In this document: positions 25,391-34,257 of the stretch, piece after piece
Position numbering within the stretch: the stretch's first letter is position 1
How the letters are laid out: each line of letters opens with the position of its first letter
From: JBLNDJ01 sp050261515
Lineage (GTDB): Bacteria; Acidobacteriota; Terriglobia; Bryobacterales; Bryobacteraceae
NCBI GenBank assembly: GCA_050261515.1
Contig: JBLNDJ010000059.1
Span: 1 to 64,000, forward strand
Length of the DNA stretch: 64,000 nucleotides
Direction: 5' to 3'
Notes under the pieces: model-generated
Databases searched by the model: none
Seen by the model: only the letters and a program-made list of their open reading frames with translations
What the model was told of the DNA's origin: nothing
Translations under genes and position numbers: made by a program

Positions 25391-25924
25391 ATGAGACCCG
25401 CGGCTCCGGAAATCGAACGCATCCTCTACACCGAAGAGCAGGTGCGCGAGCGCATCGGCGAAATCGGCGCCGAGATCTCGAACAAATATCGCGGCGGTGA
25501 GCTGAAGCTCGTCGGCGTGCTGAAGGGCTCGGTATTCTTCTTGACGGCGCTCGCGCGGTGCATCGACATTCCGGTCAAAATCGACTTTCTCTCCATCTCG
25601 AGTTTTTCGACCAGGGCCACCGCGCCCGGCCTGGTGCGCATCGCCAAGGACCTCGACGAGAGCATCGAGGGCGAAGACGTGCTGCTGGTCGAAGACATCG
25701 TCGATACGGGCTTCACGGCGCGCTACTTGCTGCAAACGCTCGCCGCGCGCGGACCGAATTCGCTCTCGGTCTGCACGCTGCTCGACCGCACCTCGCGCCG
25801 CATCGTGCAGATTCCGGTCGAGTTCCGCTGCTTCGAAATCCCCGACCGCTTCGTCATCGGCTGCGGCCTCGACTACCGCCAGCTCTACCGCAACCTCGGC
25901 TACATCGCCGTGATGAAGCCGTAG
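25391..25924 (+). CDS. hpt: hypoxanthine phosphoribosyltransferase
   Basis: A 177-residue type I phosphoribosyltransferase, the normal length for Hpt. It makes IMP (or GMP) from hypoxanthine (or guanine) and PRPP in purine salvage in the cytosol. The PRPP-binding loop VLLVEDIVDTGFT (about 97-109) is intact, LKGSVFFLTAL carries the second substrate loop, and VIGCGLDYRQLYRNL is the family-specific C-terminal signature. It starts 4 bp after the kinase-like/nuclease-like gene and is most likely co-transcribed with it. Confidence 0.95.
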   Translation: MRPAAPEIERILYTEEQVRERIGEIGAEISNKYRGGELKLVGVLKGSVFFLTALARCIDIPVKIDFLSISSFSTRATAPGLVRIAKDLDESIEGEDVLLVEDIVDTGFTARYLLQTLAARGPNSLSVCTLLDRTSRRIVQIPVEFRCFEIPDRFVIGCGLDYRQLYRNLGYIAVMKP

Positions 25925-26040
25925 TTGACGGTTCTCCGGCGGCGTCCCGGCCGGAGCGCGGCGCAGTAGATTAAATCCGTTGCCGCACGCGCTCCGGGGA
26001 GTTACGCTTGGGTCAGCCCAAGATTGGGGGGCTGGTGGAG

Positions 26041-26421
26041 ATGGATGCGCGCGTGCTCTTCGTCTCTCCGCATTCAGGCGATATCGAGACGGTTGCCCGC
26101 ATGCTCGGGCCGGTGAGCATACGCTGCGAAACCGTAGCCTCCCTGGAGGATGCGCGCGCGCGTCTTGCACGGGAGCCCTACGGGGCTATCCTCACCGCGG
26201 CCTATCTTCCCGACGGCGATTGGAAAGACGTGCTCGACGCCGCCCGCGGCCTCGGCCCCGCGCCTGCCGTCATCGTGACGCACTGCGACGCCGACGACGT
26301 TTTCTGGGCCGAAGTGCTCAACCTGGGCTGCTACGATATGCTCGCCCAACCCTTCGACGCACGCGAAGTGCAGCGCATCCTCACGCTCGCCTGCTCGCAC
26401 GCCCTCACCTCGGCGGCGTGA
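26041..26421 (+). CDS. pseudo-receiver (CheY-like) protein lacking the phosphorylation site
   Basis: The 126-residue product has a receiver-like fold pattern: VLFVSPHSGDIETV start, AAYLPDGDW where receivers have the DxxLPDGdG loop, VIVTHCDADD with the conserved Thr, and MLAQPFDAREV where receivers have KPF. The phospho-acceptor Asp is Ala and the conserved Lys is Gln, so normal phosphotransfer is not expected. No output domain follows. ATG 26041 is preceded by a G-rich run; TTG 26008 is possible. It lies between hpt and murJ on the same strand. Confidence 0.65.
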   Translation: MDARVLFVSPHSGDIETVARMLGPVSIRCETVASLEDARARLAREPYGAILTAAYLPDGDWKDVLDAARGLGPAPAVIVTHCDADDVFWAEVLNLGCYDMLAQPFDAREVQRILTLACSHALTSAA

Positions 26422-26449
26422 CGCCGGCTTGTTCCCGCCCGCCCCTATA

Positions 26450-28105
26450 ATGGAATCTCCCTTGAGCGAGCACGCGACGCAGGACGAGATCTACCGGTCG
26501 GCCAGCCTGGTCTCCGGCGCCGTGCTGCTCAGCCGTCTCAGCGGCCTCGTGCGCGAAATGGTCATGGCGCATCTGTTCGGCGCCGGCCGCGTCTTCGATG
26601 CCTTCTCGCTCGGCTTTCGCATCCCGAATCTCGCCCGCGATTTGTTCGCCGAAGGCGCGCTCTCGTCGGCCTTCGTTCCAACCTTCTCCGAATACCTTTC
26701 GGGCAAAGGCCGCCGCGATGCCGCGCTGCTGGCGAACCTGGTCGGAACCGCGATCCTCATCCTCGTCGGCGGCCTCTGCGTCCTCGGCGTCGTCTTCAGC
26801 CCGTTTCTGGTCGGACTGCTCGCGCCCGGATGGGAGGCGGCCGACCCCGGCAAGTTCGCGCTCGCCATACGGATGACGCGCATCATGTTCCCGTTCCTGC
26901 TGCTGGTCGCGCTGGCCGCGCAGGCGATGGGCATGCTGAACGCGCTCGGGAAATTCGGCGTTCCCGCGCTCGCCTCTACGCTGTTCAACGTCGGCTCGGT
27001 GGTTTGCGGCGTCGCGCTCGGCATATGGCTCGGGCCGCGGTTGGGCATCGAGCCCATCGAGGGCATGGCGTACGGCGTCCTGTTTGGCGGCGCGCTCCAG
27101 CTCGCCTGGCAATTGCCCGCCATGCGCCGCGCCGGATTCTCGTTCCGCCCGCGCCTCGGCTGGTCGCATGCCGGTCTGCGCAACATCATGCGGCTCATGG
27201 CGCCGGCCATCGTCGGCGCCGCCGCCGTGCAGGTCAACGTCGCGGTAAATACGAACTTCGCCTCCTCCATCGTCGATCCGGTGCGCGGCGTCAACGGCCC
27301 CGTGAGCTGGCTCCAGTTCGCGTTCCGCTTTATGCAATTTCCGCTCGGACTGTTCGGCGTTGCGATCGCTTCGGCCACGCTTCCCGCCATCTCACGCAGC
27401 GCCGCCGCGGGCCGTCTCGACGAGTTTCGCCGCACTCTGTCGGATTCGCTCGGCATGGTGCTGCTGCTCACCGTGCCGTCGTCGGTCGGCCTCGTCATTC
27501 TCGGAGACGCCATGATCGGGGCCATCTACCAGCGTGGCAGATTCGAAGCGTACGACACGACGCAAACCGCGCTCGCGCTCTCCTGCTTCGCCGTGGGCCT
27601 GGCCGGCTACGCCGCCATCAAAGTGCTCGCCCCGGCCTTTTACGCGCTCGGCAGCGCACGCGCCCCGGCCGTCGTGAGCGCCGTCTCCATCCTGATCAAC
27701 TACGGCGTGGCGTGGTCTATGATTCACTGGGCGGGGCTCGGGCACGCGGGACTCGCGCTTGCGACCTCGGGAGTTTCGCTGTTCGGCGCGCTGGCCCTGT
27801 TCCTGCGGCTGCGCGCGCGCGCCGGAGGCATCTACGGCAGGCGCCTGTTTACGAGCGCGTGGAAGATCTGCGCCGCCTCGCTGGTCATGGCGGCGGCGGT
27901 TGCGCTCTCGAACGGCGCGATGGGCAACTGGCTCGGGGACTCGCGCGCGGCGCGCCTGGCCGATCTCGCCGTCTCCATCCCGCTCGGCGCCGCCGTGTTC
28001 TGGTGCGTCTGCCGCGCCTGGAAAGTACCCGAGCTCGACGCCGCCCTACGCATCGTCAGGCTGCCCGGCGGCGCCATGCTAAACTCGAAAAATAATGGTG
28101 TCTGA
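26450..28105 (+). CDS. murJ: lipid II flippase MurJ
   Basis: A roughly 551-residue polytopic membrane protein of the MurJ/MviN family, normal in length, with about 14 hydrophobic segments. It moves lipid-linked peptidoglycan precursor across the inner membrane. Family signatures are clear: SRLSGLVREMVMAHLFGAG, FDAFSLGFRIPNLARDLFAEGALSSAFVPTF (given in part: RIPNLARDLFAEGALSSAF) and MQFPLGLFGVAIASATLP. Start taken at ATG 26450; a TATAAT-like string overlaps this codon but has no -35. The end overlaps the next gene by 11 bp. Confidence 0.93.
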   Translation: MESPLSEHATQDEIYRSASLVSGAVLLSRLSGLVREMVMAHLFGAGRVFDAFSLGFRIPNLARDLFAEGALSSAFVPTFSEYLSGKGRRDAALLANLVGTAILILVGGLCVLGVVFSPFLVGLLAPGWEAADPGKFALAIRMTRIMFPFLLLVALAAQAMGMLNALGKFGVPALASTLFNVGSVVCGVALGIWLGPRLGIEPIEGMAYGVLFGGALQLAWQLPAMRRAGFSFRPRLGWSHAGLRNIMRLMAPAIVGAAAVQVNVAVNTNFASSIVDPVRGVNGPVSWLQFAFRFMQFPLGLFGVAIASATLPAISRSAAAGRLDEFRRTLSDSLGMVLLLTVPSSVGLVILGDAMIGAIYQRGRFEAYDTTQTALALSCFAVGLAGYAAIKVLAPAFYALGSARAPAVVSAVSILINYGVAWSMIHWAGLGHAGLALATSGVSLFGALALFLRLRARAGGIYGRRLFTSAWKICAASLVMAAAVALSNGAMGNWLGDSRAARLADLAVSIPLGAAVFWCVCRAWKVPELDAALRIVRLPGGAMLNSKNNGV

Positions 28106-28850
28106 TCTAAAGAAGGCTATCCAACTGCAAGATCTGGATAGCCGAATCCGTCAGTTGCAGCACGAAGTCGCCTCGCTTCCCAAACACATCGCAGCCATCG
28201 AGAAGACGCTCGAATCGCACTTGCGCAGGCTCGAAGCCGACAAGGCCGCTCTCGCCGCGAACCAGCGCGAGAGGAAAACGCTTGAAGGCGGCATCCAGGA
28301 CCAGGAACAGAAAATCTCGAAGCTTCGCGACCAGATGCTCCAGGCCAAGACCAACGAGCAGTACGCCGCGTTCCGCAACGAAATCGAGTTCTGCGAAAAG
28401 GAAATTCGCAAGCACGAGGACCGTATTCTCGAGCGCATGACCGAGTCCGAGGCCCTCGAGCAGAACGTCCGTGCGGCCGACGCGGCGCTGGCCAAGGAAA
28501 AGCAGTCCGTCGAGGCCGAGAAGAACCGCGCGCGCGAGCGCACCGCCGAGAACAAGCACCAGCTCGACGAGCTGCGCCAGCAGCGGGGCGCGATCGTCAA
28601 ATCCATGACGCCCGATGTGTACGCCGCCTACGAGCGCATTCGCACCAGGCGCAACGGAATCGCGGTCGCCGAGGCCATCGACGGCCGCTGCAACGCCTGC
28701 AACATGACCCTGCGGCTGCAATTCTTCCAGGACCTCCGCCGCGGCGACAAGGTGATGTTCTGCGAGAGCTGCCGGCGGATCATCTTCTACACGCCCCCGC
28801 CGGTCGAAGTGGAGCAGGTGGAGCCTGGCGCCGCCGAGTCCGTCGCTTAG
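28095..28850 (+). CDS. coiled-coil protein with C4 zinc ribbon (CT398/DUF164-like)
   Basis: The 251-residue product has a long coiled coil from about residue 10 to 180 (heptad-rich, many E/K/R/Q) and a C-terminal C4 zinc ribbon: CNACNMTLRL at about 200 and CESCRRIIFY about 25 residues later. This is the zf-RING_7 (PF02591) family, known in Chlamydia as CT398. The family has been linked to flagellar/secretion components or nucleic-acid binding, but the role here is unknown. It overlaps murJ by 11 bp and ends 1 bp before tgt, so all three are coupled. Confidence 0.85.
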   Translation: MVSDLKKAIQLQDLDSRIRQLQHEVASLPKHIAAIEKTLESHLRRLEADKAALAANQRERKTLEGGIQDQEQKISKLRDQMLQAKTNEQYAAFRNEIEFCEKEIRKHEDRILERMTESEALEQNVRAADAALAKEKQSVEAEKNRARERTAENKHQLDELRQQRGAIVKSMTPDVYAAYERIRTRRNGIAVAEAIDGRCNACNMTLRLQFFQDLRRGDKVMFCESCRRIIFYTPPPVEVEQVEPGAAESVA

Positions 28851-28851
28851 A

Positions 28852-29982
28852 GTGCGCGCCGTATCCTTCGAAATCGTCGCCGAGTGCTCCCGCACCGGCG
28901 CGCGCGCGGGAATCCTGCATACGCCCCACGGCGACGTTGAAACGCCCGTCTTCATGCCTGTCGGCACGCAGGCCACCGTCAAAGGCGTCCCCCAGCGCGA
29001 CCTCGAAGACGACATCGATGCGCGCATCATCCTTGCCAACACCTATCACCTGTTCCTGAGGCCCGGGCACGAAACCATTCGCGGCTTGGGCGGCCTGCAT
29101 GGCTTCATGTCCTGGCCGCGCGCGATCCTGACCGACTCCGGCGGCTTCCAGGTGTTCAGCCTGTCCGATCTCCGCAAGATCACCGACCAGGGCGTCCTGT
29201 TCCGCTCGCATCTCGACGGCGATCAGCACCTGTTCACGCCGGAATCGACGGTCGATGTGCAGCTCGCGCTCGGCAGCGACATCATGATGGTGCTCGACGA
29301 ATGCATCGCCTATCCCGCCACGCACGAAACCGCTCGCGATGCCATGCGCCGCACCGTCGCCTGGGCCCGCTCGGCCTTTAAACACTATTGCGCGCAGCCC
29401 GGGCCGCGCGGCGCGCTGTTCCCCATCGTGCAAGGCGGCATGTACCCGGATCTCCGCGGCCAGTGCGCGCGCGAGCTGATCGAGCTCGACGCGGACGGCT
29501 ACGCCATCGGCGGCCTGTCGGTCGGCGAGCCGCGCGCCGTCAGCATGGATATAGTCGACGCCACCGCTCCGCTGCTTCCGCGCGACCGCCCCCGCTACGT
29601 CATGGGCGTGGGCATGCCCGAAGAGCTTCCCGAATACGTGGCGCGCGGCGTGGACATGATGGATTGCGTCATGCCCTCGCGCAATGCGCGCAACGGCTGC
29701 CTGTTCACGTCGCGCGGACGCGTGATCATCAAACACGCCAGGTACAAGGACGATTCGAGCCCCCTCGACCCCGCCTGCCGCTGTTACACCTGCATGAATT
29801 TTTCCCGAGCCTATCTTCGCCATTTGTTCCAGGCCGGGGAAATTCTATTTGCAACGTTAGCAACGATTCACAACCTGCGGTTCTACCTTGACACCATGCG
29901 TGCGATCAGGCAGTGTATAAGATTAGGAACGTATCCCGAATACTTGGAATCAGTCCGTTCCGTGCCGGTTCCAGAGGAATAG
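28852..29982 (+). CDS. tgt: queuine tRNA-ribosyltransferase (tRNA-guanine transglycosylase)
   Basis: A 376-residue enzyme, typical in length, that swaps guanine 34 for preQ1 in GUN-anticodon tRNAs in the queuosine pathway. Conserved parts: FMPVGTQATVK, the general acid region LTDSGGFQVFSL (about 92-103), the nucleophile region MMDCVMPSRNARNG (about 264-277) and the zinc site CRCYTC followed by a His about 25 residues later (HNLRF). The start is GTG, 1 bp after the preceding stop; the first residues RAVSFEIVA fit the family start. Confidence 0.94.
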   Translation: MRAVSFEIVAECSRTGARAGILHTPHGDVETPVFMPVGTQATVKGVPQRDLEDDIDARIILANTYHLFLRPGHETIRGLGGLHGFMSWPRAILTDSGGFQVFSLSDLRKITDQGVLFRSHLDGDQHLFTPESTVDVQLALGSDIMMVLDECIAYPATHETARDAMRRTVAWARSAFKHYCAQPGPRGALFPIVQGGMYPDLRGQCARELIELDADGYAIGGLSVGEPRAVSMDIVDATAPLLPRDRPRYVMGVGMPEELPEYVARGVDMMDCVMPSRNARNGCLFTSRGRVIIKHARYKDDSSPLDPACRCYTCMNFSRAYLRHLFQAGEILFATLATIHNLRFYLDTMRAIRQCIRLGTYPEYLESVRSVPVPEE

Positions 29983-30093
29983 GTCCTGGAATTTGCGTCC
30001 TAGGCTTTTTTCCCACTGAACAATCTGCAGCGCAGGCGCGAGCCGGGGCCGCCGAATAGGGAACCGGGCCGGACGGGCGATGAGAGGTGAAAC

Positions 30094-30423
30094 TTGCTTC
30101 CGAATCTCCTCCTGCTGCAGGCCTCCGCAGCGCCACCGGCGGGCAATCCGCTGGTGGGGTTCTTGCCGATTCTCCTGATCTTCGGTATCTTCTATGTTTT
30201 GCTGTTCCTTCCCATGCAGCGCCAGAAGAAGGCTCAGCAGAAGATGATCCGGGAGCTCGAGAACGGAAACGTTGTTCTCACCACTGGCGGTATCATCGGG
30301 ACCATCACGGAATTGAAAGAGGACGACACGCTGGTTCTGCGAGTGAAGCCCGACGGAGTGAAGCTTCAGGTCGCGCGCAGCGCGGTGTCCGGTTTGGTTC
30401 AGGGAGACACAAAGAAGAAGTGA
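30094..30423 (+). CDS. yajC: preprotein translocase subunit YajC
   Basis: A 109-residue membrane protein with one transmembrane helix (FLPILLIFGIFYVLLFLP) followed by the YajC hallmark MQRQKKAQQ and a basic/acidic cytoplasmic domain (NVVLTTGGIIGTITEL). It associates with SecDF at the translocon. The start is TTG with a good GAGGTG upstream. It lies 24 bp before secD, the usual order. Confidence 0.93.
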   Translation: MLPNLLLLQASAAPPAGNPLVGFLPILLIFGIFYVLLFLPMQRQKKAQQKMIRELENGNVVLTTGGIIGTITELKEDDTLVLRVKPDGVKLQVARSAVSGLVQGDTKKK

Positions 30424-30447
30424 TCTCTCCTGAAACGAGAAGGTGAT

Positions 30448-32067
30448 ATGACCAAAGGCGTACGGACGCGAGCCCTCGTTATTTTGGGCGTGCTTTTACT
30501 GGCCGTTTACGGCATTATCGGCCTGCCGAAGTCGAAGGACGAGCTGCTGGCCAACGTCCGCAACAACATCAAGCTCGGACTCGATCTGAAAGGCGGCAGC
30601 CACCTCGTCCTGCAGGTTCACGTGCAGGATGCCGCGAAGGCCGAGGCGGATCGCACGATCGAAGGTCTCAAAGAGGACCTGCGGAAAGCCGGCATCGATT
30701 ACGCCAGCCTCGATCGCAACGATCCCCAGACCGTGGAGGAGACCGATTCGATTCAGATCAACATCCACGGCGTCCCGGCCGTCAAGACCGGCGACCTCCG
30801 CACGCTCATCAACGATAAATACACCAGCTGGATCCTGACCCCGGTCAACTCGACCGACTACCGGCTCAACATGAAGCCGACCGAGCTGATCGCGCTCAAA
30901 AAGGACACCGTCGAGCGGACGATGCAGACCATCGAGAACCGCATCAACGGCCTGGGCCTCACCGAGCCGACCATCCAGCAGCGCGGGCGCGCCGAGGCCA
31001 ACTACGAAATCCTGGTGCAGTTGCCCGGCGTGGACGATCCGGCGCGCGTGAAACAGATCATGCAGACCGCGGCGATGCTCGAACTTACCGAGGTGAAAGA
31101 CGGCCCGTTTTCGAGCGAGGATGCGGCGCGCGCCAAGCACGGCGGCGTGCTGCCTCTCGGCACCAAGCTCCTTAAGCAGCCCGCGCGCGGCGGCGAGTCC
31201 TCCGACTCCTGGTATCTGGTGAACCGCTCGCCCGTCATCACGGGCCGCGATCTGCGCAACGCCCGTCCCGGCCGGGACGAGATGGGCAAGTGGGAAACCG
31301 ATTTCACGCTGAACAAGCAGGGCGCCGCGCGCTTCGGCCGCTTCACGGAAGCCAACATCGGCAACCGCCTGGCCATCGTCCTCGATAACCAGATCCGCAG
31401 CGCCCCGACGATTCAGGCGCGCATCGAGGATTCCGGCCGCATCACGGGCGCCTCCAGCCAGCAGGACGCTTCGGACCTGGCGCTGGTGCTTCGCGCCGGT
31501 TCGCTGCCGGCATCGGTCGGCTATGAAGAGGAGCGCACGGTCGGGCCGTCGCTCGGCGCCGATTCGATCCGCGAAGGACTGACGGCCGGCGCCGTCGGCC
31601 TCGCCGCCGTTATCATCGCGATGCTGATCTACTACCGCAAGGCGGGCATCAACGCGGTCCTGGCCCTGTTCCTGAACGCCATCCTGCTGATCGCCGCCCT
31701 CGGGTACTTCGGCGCGGTCCTGACGCTGCCCGGCATCGCCGGCGTCGTCCTGACCATAGGCATGGCGGTCGATTCGAACGTGCTGATTTTCGAGCGCATC
31801 CGCGAGGAATTGCGCAACGGCAAGGGTGTCCTTGCCGCCCTCGACACCGGCTTCAGCAAGGCGTTCGTGACCATCATCGACACCCACGTGACCACCATCG
31901 TGTCGTGTGCATTTTTGTTCATGTTCGGCACCGGACCGGTTAAGGGATTTGCGGTTACACTGGTCATCGGCCTGTTTGCTAATGTGTTCACGGCGGTGTT
32001 CGTGTCCCGGACGATGTTCGACTGGGAGCTGGGGCGCCGGCGGCAGGTGACTACGCTCAGTATTTAG
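30448..32067 (+). CDS. secD: protein translocase subunit SecD
   Basis: A 539-residue RND-type inner-membrane protein with six predicted transmembrane segments. It uses proton motive force with SecF to finish protein export. The N-terminal helix and NIKLGLDLKGGSHLVLQV (D1) motif, the periplasmic P1 domain (TIENRINGLGLTEPTIQ, RAEANYEILVQLPGV) and the cytoplasmic-side motif GMAVDSNVLIFERIREEL are all present. AGAAGG precedes the ATG. It forms an operon with yajC, secF and the TonB system downstream. Confidence 0.95.
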   Translation: MTKGVRTRALVILGVLLLAVYGIIGLPKSKDELLANVRNNIKLGLDLKGGSHLVLQVHVQDAAKAEADRTIEGLKEDLRKAGIDYASLDRNDPQTVEETDSIQINIHGVPAVKTGDLRTLINDKYTSWILTPVNSTDYRLNMKPTELIALKKDTVERTMQTIENRINGLGLTEPTIQQRGRAEANYEILVQLPGVDDPARVKQIMQTAAMLELTEVKDGPFSSEDAARAKHGGVLPLGTKLLKQPARGGESSDSWYLVNRSPVITGRDLRNARPGRDEMGKWETDFTLNKQGAARFGRFTEANIGNRLAIVLDNQIRSAPTIQARIEDSGRITGASSQQDASDLALVLRAGSLPASVGYEEERTVGPSLGADSIREGLTAGAVGLAAVIIAMLIYYRKAGINAVLALFLNAILLIAALGYFGAVLTLPGIAGVVLTIGMAVDSNVLIFERIREELRNGKGVLAALDTGFSKAFVTIIDTHVTTIVSCAFLFMFGTGPVKGFAVTLVIGLFANVFTAVFVSRTMFDWELGRRRQVTTLSI

Positions 32068-32134
32068 CGCTGTAGCGGGAACTAAGAAAACGGAGCCGGT
32101 GTCAAAATCATCTAGGCACCGGCAGGCGTGCTTC

Positions 32135-33361
32135 ATGGAAATTTTTAAGAATACGAAGTTCGATTTTCTGGGCAGGAAGTGGCCGTTCATCATCGTGTCG
32201 CTGATCCTGACCGGCATCAGCATTGCCAGCCTGATCATAAAAGGCGGACCGAGATACGGCATCGACTTCCGCGGCGGCGCCATCATGGATGTGAAGTTTG
32301 CCGGCCCGCCCCCGGTCGAGAAGATCCGCTCGTCGCTCTCCAAGGCGATCTCGGGCGAAATCACGGTGCAGAACCTGGGCGGAGTGGCAAACGAGGTCCT
32401 GATCGGGACCGAGCTTAAGAGCGACTCCGAGCTTCAGGCTGCCCGGTCGGCCATGACTCGAACGCTCGAGCAGACGTTCGCGCAGGCCGGCGCTAACGAA
32501 GGCAAGCTGGACTTCAGCAACACCGGATCAGCGGCCCTTGCGGACCGCTTGCGCAATCCTTTGGTGCGCAACGGCGCCAGCTTTTCAGACCAGCAACTCT
32601 CGGAGCTTTGTGCCCGTATGCTCGCCTTCCGCGACCAGGACCGCTCGGGCCTGGTCCAGAACTTCGATCAGCTCGCCTCGGTCCCCGGCGTCACCCCCCA
32701 GGTCATCAAAACCCTCAAAGAGGAGTGCTATCTCGCCCCGTTCAATGTGAAGCGGGTCGAGATCGTGGGTCCGAAGGTGGGCGGCGAGTTGAGGACGCAG
32801 GCCATCCTGGCTACGCTTTACGCGCTGGGCGGCATGCTGGTTTACATCGCCTTCCGGTTCGAATGGATCTACGGCCTGGCGGCGGTGATCGCGGTCACCC
32901 ACGACACGATCGTTACGGTCGGCCTGTTCTCCATCTTCGACAAGGAGATTTCGCTGACCGTGATCGCGGCCCTGCTCACGCTGGTCGGCTACTCGATGAA
33001 CGACACCATCGTGGTGTTCGACCGCATCCGCGAGAATTTGAAGACGCTGCGGCGGGAGTCGCTGCCGTCGATCATTAACATGAGCATCAATCAGACGCTG
33101 AGCCGGACGATTCTGACCTCCGGCCTGACGTTCCTGACCGTGATGGCGTTGTACCTGTTCGGCGGACAGGTGCTGCACGGATTTTCTTTTGCGCTTGTAG
33201 TTGGGATTATTATCGGCACATACTCGTCCATCTTCATCGCGAGTCCGATTCTGGTGTGGTGGCATGATTTCGCCGAGAAGCGGCAGAAACCGGGTTCTCA
33301 GCGGCCCGTTGAGCCTGCGACGCCTGCCGGGCGGCGCACGCCCGCCAAAACGGTGAAGTAG
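32135..33361 (+). CDS. secF: protein translocase subunit SecF with enlarged periplasmic domain
   Basis: A 408-residue SecF; most SecF proteins are about 290-330. The core is typical: GIDFRGGAIMDVKF near the N-terminus, ALGGMLVYIAFRFEW, and SMNDTIVVFDRIREN. The extra length lies between about residues 75 and 205, which includes a Gln/Ala/Ser-rich part and a helical segment (SFSDQQLSELCARML). ATG 32135 (MEIFKNTKFDFLG) fits family starts; GTG 32099 with GGAG upstream is an alternative that would add 12 residues. It partners SecD in export. Confidence 0.92.
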   Translation: MEIFKNTKFDFLGRKWPFIIVSLILTGISIASLIIKGGPRYGIDFRGGAIMDVKFAGPPPVEKIRSSLSKAISGEITVQNLGGVANEVLIGTELKSDSELQAARSAMTRTLEQTFAQAGANEGKLDFSNTGSAALADRLRNPLVRNGASFSDQQLSELCARMLAFRDQDRSGLVQNFDQLASVPGVTPQVIKTLKEECYLAPFNVKRVEIVGPKVGGELRTQAILATLYALGGMLVYIAFRFEWIYGLAAVIAVTHDTIVTVGLFSIFDKEISLTVIAALLTLVGYSMNDTIVVFDRIRENLKTLRRESLPSIINMSINQTLSRTILTSGLTFLTVMALYLFGGQVLHGFSFALVVGIIIGTYSSIFIASPILVWWHDFAEKRQKPGSQRPVEPATPAGRRTPAKTVK

Positions 33362-33425
33362 GCATGGTGGTGGTTGGGTCCGGCGCAAGCCGGCAATAGG
33401 ACAGATTTCGAAGGGGTACTGTGAC

Positions 33426-34190
33426 ATGTTCGAACAATCATTCGTCGAGGGACGGGGAAAGACCAACAAGCCCTGGACGATTCTGACGTCTACCCTCCTC
33501 CAGATGGGTCTGGTCGGCCTGGCCGTCCTGATCCCCCTGATTTCGTACGAGCAGCTTCCGAAGACGCAGTTGGCCAGCTTTTTGCAGGCGCCGCCTCCTC
33601 CTCCCCCACCGCCTCCGCCCCCCGCGGCGGTGATGCCCAAGGTGGTGAAGGTCATTCCGCGGCAGTTTGATGCCGGCAAGCTGATGGCCCCCAAGAGCAT
33701 TCCGAAGAAGGTCCTCGAGATCAAGGAAGAGGAGCTTCCGCCGCCGTCTTCGGGTGGTGGTGGCGTAGTCGGCGGTGTGCCGGGTGGAGTTCCCGGCGGC
33801 AGCGTGGGCGGCGTCATCGGAGGTATCATCGGCTCGGTCCCGACGGCCGCGCCGCCTCCTCCTCCTCCTCCGAAGGTCGAGCAGAAAAAGGTGGAAGTGC
33901 AGCGAATCCGCGTGGGCGGAAACGTCCAACAGGCCAAGCTGCTGCGCAGGCCGATGCCGGTTTACCCGCCGCTCGCCAAGCAGGCGCGTATTCAGGGTAC
34001 GGTCAAATTCACGGCCGTGATCGGCACCGACGGCACGATTCGCAACCTGCAACTGATCAGTGGACACCCGTTGCTCGTGCCTGCGGCGCAGGATGCGGTG
34101 AAGCAGTGGGCCTATCAACCGACGCTCCTCAACGGAGAGCCGGTGGAGGTCATTACGCAGATCGACGTGAACTTCACGTTGAACCAATAA
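33426..34190 (+). CDS. tonB: energy transducer TonB
   Basis: A 254-residue TonB: a short cytoplasmic part, one transmembrane helix (about 23-42), a run of eleven prolines (about 58-68), a Gly/Val-rich linker (about 108-138), a second proline run, and the C-terminal TonB fold (PMPVYPPLAKQARIQGTVKF ... VEVITQIDVNFTL). It carries energy from ExbB-ExbD to outer-membrane receptors such as the three encoded at 7.6-18.9 kb. An AAGGGG ribosome-binding site precedes the ATG. It is the first of four TonB-system genes placed after secF. Confidence 0.92.
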   Translation: MFEQSFVEGRGKTNKPWTILTSTLLQMGLVGLAVLIPLISYEQLPKTQLASFLQAPPPPPPPPPPPAAVMPKVVKVIPRQFDAGKLMAPKSIPKKVLEIKEEELPPPSSGGGGVVGGVPGGVPGGSVGGVIGGIIGSVPTAAPPPPPPPKVEQKKVEVQRIRVGGNVQQAKLLRRPMPVYPPLAKQARIQGTVKFTAVIGTDGTIRNLQLISGHPLLVPAAQDAVKQWAYQPTLLNGEPVEVITQIDVNFTLNQ

Positions 34191-34257
34191 AAGTTTGCGC
34201 GCGGGGCCGGCTCGTCCGGGCCTTCGCCAATTTCAACTCGCAGGAGAAAAGAGAAAA

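Noticed and set aside
26446..26451. TATAAT near murJ as a promoter
   Set aside because: It overlaps the murJ start codon and has no -35 at a usable distance; leaderless expression cannot be shown from sequence.
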